Source of the DNA: Gossypium raimondii
Taxonomy: Eukaryota > Streptophyta > Magnoliopsida > Malvales > Malvaceae
Assembly (NCBI RefSeq): GCF_025698545.1
Contig: NC_068569.1
Location: forward strand, 21,390,001 to 21,454,000
DNA length: 64,000 nt
Reading direction: 5' to 3'
In this document: positions 57,351 through 64,000 of the stretch, one piece after another
Layout: every line of letters begins with the position of its first letter
Numbering within the stretch: the first letter of the stretch is position 1
Notes under the pieces: generated by a model
Database searches by the model: none
What the model saw: the letters and a program-made list of their open reading frames with translations, nothing else
What the model was told of the DNA's origin: nothing
Translations under genes and position numbers: made by a program

Positions 57351-57947
57351 TTGGATGAGCTCAGTGAAAAGAAAATACACGGGGTTGATTTAATCCGAGA
57401 AACAGAAGAAAAAGTCAAGCTGATTCGAGATAGTCTAAAAGCAGCTTCCGATCGACAGAAGTCATATGCCGATCTTAAACGAAGGGAGATCGAATTTCAG
57501 GTGGGTGATAAAGTATTCTTAAAAGTGTCTCCTTGGAAGAAAGTTCTCCGGTTCGGTCGAAAGGGTAAATTGAGTCCAAGATTTATCGGACCATATGAAA
57601 TCATAGAAAGATTTGGACCGGTTGCTTATCGATTGGCTTTACCACCAGAACTCGATAGAATCCATAATGTTTTTTATGTATCTATGCTACGACGATATCG
57701 GTCAGATCCTTCACATGTTATTACTCCGACGGAAGTGGAGATTCAACCTGATATGACTTATAGTGAAGAACCGGTCAAGATATTAGCACGAGAAACAAAG
57801 GAACTTAGAAACAAAAAGATAAATTTGGTGAAAGTGTTATGGAAAAAGCACGGGATTCAGGAAGCAACATGGGAACCGGAAGAGGCAATGAGGAAACAAT
57901 ACCCAAACCTCTTTACTGGTAAGATTTTCGAGGACGAAAATCCTTAA
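57351..57947 (+). CDS. Tekay integrase C-terminus with chromodomain
   Basis: A 198-codon frame. The C-terminal DNA-binding part (QVGDKVFLKVSPWKKVLRFG, GPYEIIERFGPVAYRL, LDRIHNVFYVSMLRRY) is followed by a chromodomain (EEPVKILARETKELRN..VLWKKHGIQEATWEPE) ending at 57947, beside the polypurine tract. The chromodomain class targets insertion to modified histones. It is complete here, unlike in the copy at 6612-7718. The true upstream start is lost to frameshifts. Confidence 0.85.
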   Translation: MDELSEKKIHGVDLIRETEEKVKLIRDSLKAASDRQKSYADLKRREIEFQVGDKVFLKVSPWKKVLRFGRKGKLSPRFIGPYEIIERFGPVAYRLALPPELDRIHNVFYVSMLRRYRSDPSHVITPTEVEIQPDMTYSEEPVKILARETKELRNKKINLVKVLWKKHGIQEATWEPEEAMRKQYPNLFTGKIFEDENP

Positions 57948-57960
57948 AAAGGGGGGGAGA
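57946..57960 (+). other. Polypurine tract of Tekay element
   Basis: AAAAAGGGGGGGAGA directly before the 3' LTR. Confidence 0.8.
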
Positions 57961-57962
57961 GT

Positions 57963-60693
57963 TGTAATGGCCCAAATTTGAGGTTATTGGAACAGTGGTT
58001 TCGGGACCACAAATCCGATGAGGAAAAATTTATTTTTCTTATATTTTTATGGTCTATATTTCACGGAATGATTTTGTGAAAATCTCGTTCGAAAATTTCG
58101 ACGTTTGGGCACTCAATTTAGTCAAAAGGACTAAATTGTAAAAAGTGTAAAAGTTGAGTTCTACATGTTAGAGGTGCCCAATTGTTATGAAACTTTAAAT
58201 TGGAGGTCCTTATATGGTAATTATACTATTGGTAACTTGGTAGACAAAAATGGACATGAGATAAGTGAAATAGAAAATTTTAAGTTAGGGCAATTTGGTA
58301 ATCTAGTAATTAAAATGAATTAAAAGGAAAAGATGGCAAAATCATCATCTTCTTCATTAGGACGAAATCAGCAAGGGGAAGCCATAGTTAGGGTTCTCAA
58401 GCTTCCAAGCTCCATAGTAAGTGATCCCAAGTCCCGCTTTTAATGTTTTTACGCTTTTGGAGTCCCTAGCTTAATTTAGCTTATTCTAGCAATAATTTAA
58501 CCTAGGGTTTATATTTGGAAAAATACCCATAGGTGAAAAGTGTTTATTTTGATGTTTGATGATAGAATATGAAGCTAGAAATTATGTTAAACAACTTTTG
58601 TTAGCCGATTTTAAGCAAAAACGAGTAAAACGACATAATCGGTAAAAATACCTAATGTTCATAAGTACATGTTAGAGTGGGAATTTGATGTTGGCATAGA
58701 AGAGAAAAATGTTCATCATGTCATAAAACATAAGAATAATGGATGAAGTTTAATTTCCGAGACTTGGGTCAAAAATGTAATTATGTAAAAGTTTAGGGGC
58801 AAAATTGTAATTTTGAAAAAGTTAGAGTCAAGGGCTGTTTTGTTGAATGTGAGTATTAAATAAGTTAAATTTGCTATTTTAGATCAAGAAGAACGAAACT
58901 CGAGGTTAGACAAAGGGAAGAATAAAGTTGAAGACTAAGTTGTTGAATTGGACTATATTTGATACCGAGGTAAGTTTACGGTAAATAAATGCAATATTTC
59001 AATATTTATTATTAATGCTGTTAATTTCCAGCAGTTATGAATTTATTTGATGATGATCCAAGCATGAAATGATAGAGAATTAAAATTTAAAAGTCCCGTT
59101 GATACATAAGGATGGTACTGGATACGAATGTCATGACATTTGGGTAAAGAGATCCCATGTAAGACCATGTCTGGGACATGGCATTGGCATCCTTAAGATC
59201 ATGAGAGGTCCTCAGAAGACCATGTGCGGGACATGGCATGGGCACCGAGACGAGAGGTCCCATGTAAGACCATGTCTGGGACATGGCGTTGGCACCGAGA
59301 TGAGATGTCCCCTATAAGACCATGTCTGGGACATGGCATGGGCATCAGCATGAGAACATCCCATGTAAGACCATGTCCGGGACATGGCTTTGGCATGTTA
59401 TTATCGAAGAGACCCGAGTATCCTTATTATTCCAATGTAGCTCAACGGGCTTGTTAACAATTATGTTCATGAAAGTTCGGTTTAAAGCATAAATGGCAAG
59501 CTCGTAAGTTATAAGAGTTAAGAACTTATTATACTATCAATTGATGTTCAACGATGCAGCAAGAGTTGAGTAAGTTTTGTACACAAGTATTCTAAGTAAA
59601 CAAGCAAGAGAACTAGTATGAGATTAACTAAAGAGTAAACTAGAGATATAGACATTTGAGTTTAATTATTTAAGTTAAATATTGTTATTTATTTGCTAGT
59701 AAACTTACTAAGCTTTATGCTTACTTTTTTATTTCTCTTTCCCTTATAGTATTGCAAAGCTACTTCAAGGATCCTAAAGAAGTCGGAGATCGTCCACACT
59801 ATCAACCACAACTGCTCGGTATTTTATATCGAATCACGTTTGAGTTATGGCATGTATAGGGATTTAGTTATTTTGAATGTTTGTGATTATGATTTTGCTA
59901 AAGAATGGTGTGTAAGTATTTGATGATGTATGGTTATTAAAATGGTTAAGTATGAAGGTATTTGTTGTTATAAGAGTCTAGGTGATAAATTATGTATGGA
60001 AATCATGAAAGGATGAAATTTTGCAAAGAAACAGAATTTAGGCAGCAACAGTGACGTGACTTTGAAAAATCACCCAAGATAGTATAAAATGAATTAGAGG
60101 GTGAATAATATATGGAATTAAAGCTTGTTGAGTCTATTTTCATGGAAAAATAACTGTGTAGCGTTATATTTTAAGATATGTGAATTTTCGTGAGACAGGG
60201 TTAGAACAGTTTTTGGTGTCCCCTGTTTTGAGTTTAGAAAATCATTAAAAATTGTACAAAAATGGTTATGAGTTATAGTTTATATGTATAGATTTCTCAT
60301 TGAGTTTATTTTCTGTAGAAACAAGTAAGAACTTCATATGAAAATCCTACAGTGAGAAAACTTATTTTTAGTGACTAGAGGTCAGGGCAGTCAGGTGGTG
60401 AAACAGGGGAGACTTTAACTAATAAACTGTACTAATTGGCTGAACCAAAAATTCTAAAAATTTTATGGTGAGTAGATATATGAGTCTAGTTTCAGGGAAA
60501 ATTTACAAAATTAAATTTCGAGTTCTGTATCTCAAGTTATAATTAATTTAGTAACTGCTGCGCGATTGGACAGATTTGCTGTAAATAGTGAAATAAATTT
60601 TCAAACCTAGTTTTTATGCTCCGAATTGGTAAGATAAGCTAAGTAATGCCTCGTGCTCGACTTCGGAAACGGTCTCGGGTAAGGGGTGTTACA
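57963..60693 (+). repeat. 3' LTR of Tekay element
   Basis: 2,731 bp, pairs with 50443-53177. Palindrome units at about 59150-59395 (five). Confidence 0.93.
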
Positions 60694-60698
60694 GAAAA
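60694..60698. repeat. Target-site duplication GAAAA, right copy
   Basis: Matches 50438-50442. Confidence 0.85.
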
Positions 60699-61800
60699 CC
60701 CACAAAGGGCGCTTTGACCAAAGGTGGATCTGAGTTGAAAACCCGAAAAAGGGCGACTCAAATTTTGAGAAAAATGGGGCATGGACATCACCATTATCGA
60801 AGACTTCTAATGGGCATTGCTTCATTTTTGAGAGGCTACTTTATGGATCAAGGTCATCCTATACCGATACAGAATTTCAGACAGGATGGTATTGGAAAAC
60901 GCATTGAACTTAAATGATAGCACGATAACTGAGGTCTAAAATCAATTCAGAAGCAGACACCACGTTTTGTCACCAAATTACCTAGAGGTGAACAAGGACT
61001 GGCATGAGAAATTACTATTTACCCTCATCGTTTGTCGAACATCTGTACTGGGGCAAAACCTCTCTTTTTGGTTTACAGGATTGAGGTAGTTTTACCTATT
61101 AAAATCCCCTCATTGCTTGTTGGAGGGATCCAATCGCGATGTGATCAGTTAGCCCTAGGAAAAGGGTTAAAAGCTATTCATCAGGGTCGGATGTACCATA
61201 AATAAATAATATGAGCCCATAATAAACAGACTCGTCTTAGAGAATTCCACGAGAGGGCTGGATGTTGAAAAAGATTCTTCCTTAACGAAAGGATTCTAAA
61301 GGGAAATGAATGCCAAACCAGGAATGTCCCTATGTTGTAAAGAAGACCATTTTCAGAGGAGCACTGATCCTGAGTGAGATTGTCAATCCTATAAACTCGG
61401 ATCCAGTTAAGAAACACTTCGTTTAAAGAAGAAGGAATGACCAATGTGAAAACCCGCAAAATGCACTTTGAGTCAAACAGAAAATATATATAAAAAAAAT
61501 GAATGAAAGAAAAAATGAAAAAGTAAAAATGGAGAGGCTAAGGGGAAAACCTACAAAGGGCACCTTAGGCCAAAGGGGATTTGAGTTGAAAACCCGAAGG
61601 GCGGCTCAAATATTGATCAGAATGGGGCATGAAGTGATCAAATTGGGGCATGTGGTGATCTTGCTATACCTGAAAGGGTAAGGCGACATCTTGGGGTATC
61701 GACAGAGTCCTGTAGATCTCCTAAACACATGTCAAACTCAGGAAAGTCTTCAGAAAGTTTGTACAGAGAAGTTCAAGCTGCGATATCTGGGGCGCCTAAC
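60699..61800 (+). pseudogene. Tat/Ogre relic continued: repeated module and integrase C-terminal remnant
   Basis: Right after the nested element the Tat/Ogre sequence resumes with CCCACAAAGGGCGC and AGTTGAAAACCCG. The same module recurs at about 61530-61640 (AAAACCTACAAAGGGCACC, then AGTTGAAAACCCG). Between them, about 61060-61440 reads with stops like the integrase C-terminus of the lineage (EVVLPIKIPSLLVGG; CDQLALGKGLKAIHQGRMY). The following 61680-61800 matches no protein. Confidence 0.6.
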
Positions 61801-62745
61801 CTTCATACTATTTATATATTGAATTTGTTGTTGTTCTTGGAATACTTCATTCTTTTTCAAGATACGTGTTCCAATCAATTCCTCTTTTATTCTTGCTACC
61901 CTTGATAATTCATTCATTTCGAGCTTGCTCTCAAATCAATTCTATTTCATCCATCATTATATTCTTTTTTGCAAACATGTTGCATTGGAATAATGATTAA
62001 TGGACTAATAAAACTTTCACAAAGGAAGTTTTGCATATTACTCTGAAAAGTTTCTAAATAATATAGGAACCTGAAACAGGATTATTGTTTAGAAAACACC
62101 AAGTTTAAAGGGTGAAATATCTAAGAAGGAAGAGTCTAAGTTAAAGGCTATCTTTTCAGATTTTGTTGTCCAAACATTGATTGAACAAAATAGCAAGATG
62201 CCGTGTTGGTGACAAAGCTTCAATGAACAAACAGGCAATGATCACCGAGTGATAAGAAAAGGTTTTCTCGGAGAAGAAAATTTTGCGATTGTGAATGAGC
62301 ATTTGGTATGACACCTTGGGAATGGGGTAAAAGAACCAAAAAAAACTTCACATTTTGTATCCTTGAATTGCGATAGGAGAAGATTGAGAAAAGCCATATC
62401 TTTCTACCCTTAGGTTACAGTGGGAGATTGATGGTACAAATTTTATGTCCCAGTGGATTGAACTTTGACGTTCACAGTGGGGGCCAATCAGATTAAGTGT
62501 TTCTTTGGATATGCCAGCTGAGCAAGAAGGCGTTATAGCACGTCAGTGATAAAGCCTTAATAAGCTTTTGCGTGATGATAACCTAAGCATTAAGGAATCA
62601 TTTTCATGACATTTTGCATTCATTCAAATGTCATTCATACACATCTAATTAGGAGCATTTGATTCATTCAGATCATGTCATCCTAATCACTAAGCACAAT
62701 TAGGTTCATAAAATAGAACATACAAGTCATGTTCCCCAGAGAACA
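61801..62745. other. Non-coding, presumed Tat/Ogre 3' region
   Basis: No open frame of note. Assigned to the Tat/Ogre relic only because it lies between that element's integrase remnant and the tandem array. Confidence 0.4.
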
Positions 62746-62749
62746 GATC

Positions 62750-63602
62750 AATGAAGTTGCAGATCTTGCCTTCTTGCATTGACAGCGAAGTAGGTCGAAG
62801 ACACAAACCTTGCCTCCCTCGTTTGTGGTGGATCTGGTTGAAGACAATAGATCTTGCCTTCCTGCATTGACAGCGAAGCAGGTCGAAGACACAAACCTTG
62901 CCTCTCTCGGTTGTGGTGGAGCTGGTTGAAGACAATAGATCTTGCCTTCCTGCATTGACAGCGAAGCAGGTCGAAGACACAAACCTTACCTCTCTCGGTT
63001 GTGATGGAGCTGGTTGAAGACAAAAGATCTTGCCTTCCTGCATTGACAGCGAAGCAAGTCGAAGATACAAACATTGCCTCTCTCGATTGTGATGGAGTTG
63101 GTTGAAGACAAAAGATCTTACCTTTCTGTATTGATAGCGAAGCAGGTCGAAGACACAAACCTTGCCTCTCTCAGTTGTGATGGAGCTGGTTGAAGACAAA
63201 AGATCTTGCCTTCCAGTATTGACAACGAAGCAGGTCGAAGACACAAACCTTACCTCTCTCGGTTGTGATGGAGCTGGTTGAAGATAAAAGATCTTGCCTT
63301 TCTGTATTGACAGCGAAGCAGGTCGAAGACACAAATCTTGCCTCTCTCGATTGTGATGGAGCTGGTTGAGGACAAAAGATCTTACCTTTCTATATTGACA
63401 GCGAAGCAGGTCGAAGACACAAACCTTGCCTCCCTCGGTTGTGATGGAGTTGGTTGAACACAACAGATCTTGCCTTCCTGCATTGACAGCGAAGCAAGTC
63501 AAAGACATAAACCTTGCCTTTTTCAGTTGTGATGGAGCTGGTTGAAGACAAAAGATCTTGCATTCCTACATTGACAGCGAAGCAGGTCGAAGACACAAAC
63601 CA
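62750..63602. repeat. 88-bp tandem repeat, about 10 units
   Basis: The phrase (C/T)ATTGACAGCGAAG recurs at 62777, 62865, 62953, 63041, 63129, 63217, 63305, 63393, 63481 and 63569, always exactly 88 bp apart. Units differ by scattered substitutions only. Because 88 is not a multiple of three, a protein frame crosses the unit in all three phases. The minus strand stays open for up to 272 codons, which I treat as a by-product. The array stops inside a unit (after GACACAAACC) at the pararetrovirus fragment. Confidence 0.93.
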
Positions 63603-64000
63603 GATATTTTAGCTCAGCATCAGGAAAGGTTTTCACAACAAACCTGAAAAGCAAGCCTATCAAGATCTAGTTTTTCCCCACTTGTTCCATTACTACTACA
63701 ATACTGGGATCGAAACTTCCTGGAAAAGATCTTATTGTTGGTTTTGATTTATATCTTAAAGCCAAACAATTAAGAATCCTTCCATATGGTATAAGGTACA
63801 AACAAATGTTCAAACCTTATGTACCAATTCCCAGGTTATTCTCAATTGATGCTGACAAAATTCAAGAAGTTGTTGAAGAACTGAAACAAAAGGCATGTGC
63901 AGACTCTCATTCAGATTTCCTGAAAAAATGCAACCATCCTTTATGGAAAAATTCAGAATTCTTCATCAAACTTCCTTTCAAGAAAAATGAAGACATTAAT
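63603..64000 (+). pseudogene. Endogenous pararetrovirus (Caulimoviridae) polyprotein fragment, protease-RT region
   Basis: From about 63603 the plus strand reads in one frame to the window end, with a single in-frame TAG at 63668-63670 and then 110 open codons. The segment includes LPGKDLIVGFDLY near the end of the aspartic protease and a linker before reverse transcriptase with two cysteines and a PLWKN motif. This pattern belongs to plant pararetroviruses, not to Ty3/Gypsy or Copia pol; the closest group I recall is petuvirus/florendovirus-like. It is an old, interrupted copy fixed in the genome. It continues past 64000, so its full state is unknown. Confidence 0.75.

Larger units (their letters stand above)
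50443..60693 (+). mobile_element. Tekay-type Ty3/Gypsy chromovirus, near full length (10.25 kb)
   Basis: Both LTRs are complete (50443-53177 and 57963-60693) and near-identical by eye, with TGTAATGGCC..TGTTACA ends and TSD GAAAA on both sides. A primer-binding site related to initiator tRNA-Met (TGGTATCGAGCAG at 53184) and a polypurine tract (AAAAAGGGGGGGAGA at 57946) are present. Gag, protease, RT, RNase H, integrase and chromodomain are all recognisable, but the frame is broken at several points. The similar LTRs point to a young insertion, inside the older Tat/Ogre element. Same family as 4495-10615. Confidence 0.93.
44673..63602 (+). mobile_element. Tat/Ogre-lineage Ty3/Gypsy relic, split by a Tekay element
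   Basis: A 5' LTR (44673-47228), then a primer-binding site (TTGGCGACTCCACCGGGGAC, 47231-47250) of the kind seen in Tat/Ogre elements. Next come a gag remnant (about 48380-49425) and a protease-RT linker (about 49700-49980). After the nested Tekay element there is an integrase C-terminal remnant (about 61060-61440), non-coding 3' sequence and an 88-bp tandem array. RT, RNase H and most of integrase are absent. No copy of the LTR start (TGTACATGTACAAG) reappears before 64000, so the 3' LTR is lost or lies beyond. It inserted into the PMD gene. Assignment of 61800-63602 to this element is inferred. Confidence 0.75.

Noticed and set aside
62690..63508. 272-codon minus-strand frame over the 88-bp array
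   Set aside because: It is built from the tandem repeat, the frame cycles through three phases of the unit, and parallel frames of similar sequence are open too. No domain or start context supports it as a gene.

Overview
The window looks like nuclear DNA of a eudicot plant. It has intron-containing genes with GT..AG introns, short exons in AT-rich DNA, and nested multi-kilobase LTR retrotransposons. Several LTR families (long-LTR Tekay-type, Tat/Ogre-type) resemble those I associate with cotton (Gossypium). That genus assignment is inference from memory of repeat families, not proof.

Layout. 1-3695: decayed LINE pieces around a pectin methylesterase/invertase inhibitor (PMEI) pseudogene broken by a 26-bp duplication. 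3696-16478: a retrotransposon block. A minus-strand Ty3/Gypsy relic is split by a plus-strand Tekay-type element (4495-10615, TSD ACATG) and abuts a truncated Ty1/Copia element, with a 137-bp tandem duplication across that border. 17050-17592: an intact PMEI gene. 19906-25184: the DNA polymerase eta gene (15 inferred exons, 684 codons). 27821-29310: a cationic amino acid transporter pseudogene. 29887-34558: a small internally deleted chromovirus with about 1-kb LTRs. 35057-36979 and 37664-38764: an intronless PPR gene (EMB1025-like) and a membrane-anchored receptor-like kinase gene, transcribed divergently from a 684-bp shared upstream region.

40247-44672: a SINE-like element, a Mutator-type MITE with a 9-bp TSD, and a plant-mobile-domain (PMD) pseudogene interrupted by a solo-LTR-like insertion and cut at its 5' end by a Tat/Ogre element. 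44673 onward: that Tat/Ogre relic, itself split by a second Tekay element (50443-60693, TSD GAAAA), followed by ten units of an 88-bp tandem repeat (about 62750-63602). The repeat stops abruptly at a fragment of an endogenous pararetrovirus (Caulimoviridae) that runs off the window end.

Only four genes look functional: PMEI, POLH, PPR and kinase. The rest is mobile DNA and pseudogenes, and target-site duplications plus nesting allow partial ordering of insertions. Many repeat-to-repeat differences are one- or two-base indels, so some apparent frameshifts in the mobile elements may be consensus errors in the assembly. I found no tRNA, rRNA or CRISPR.
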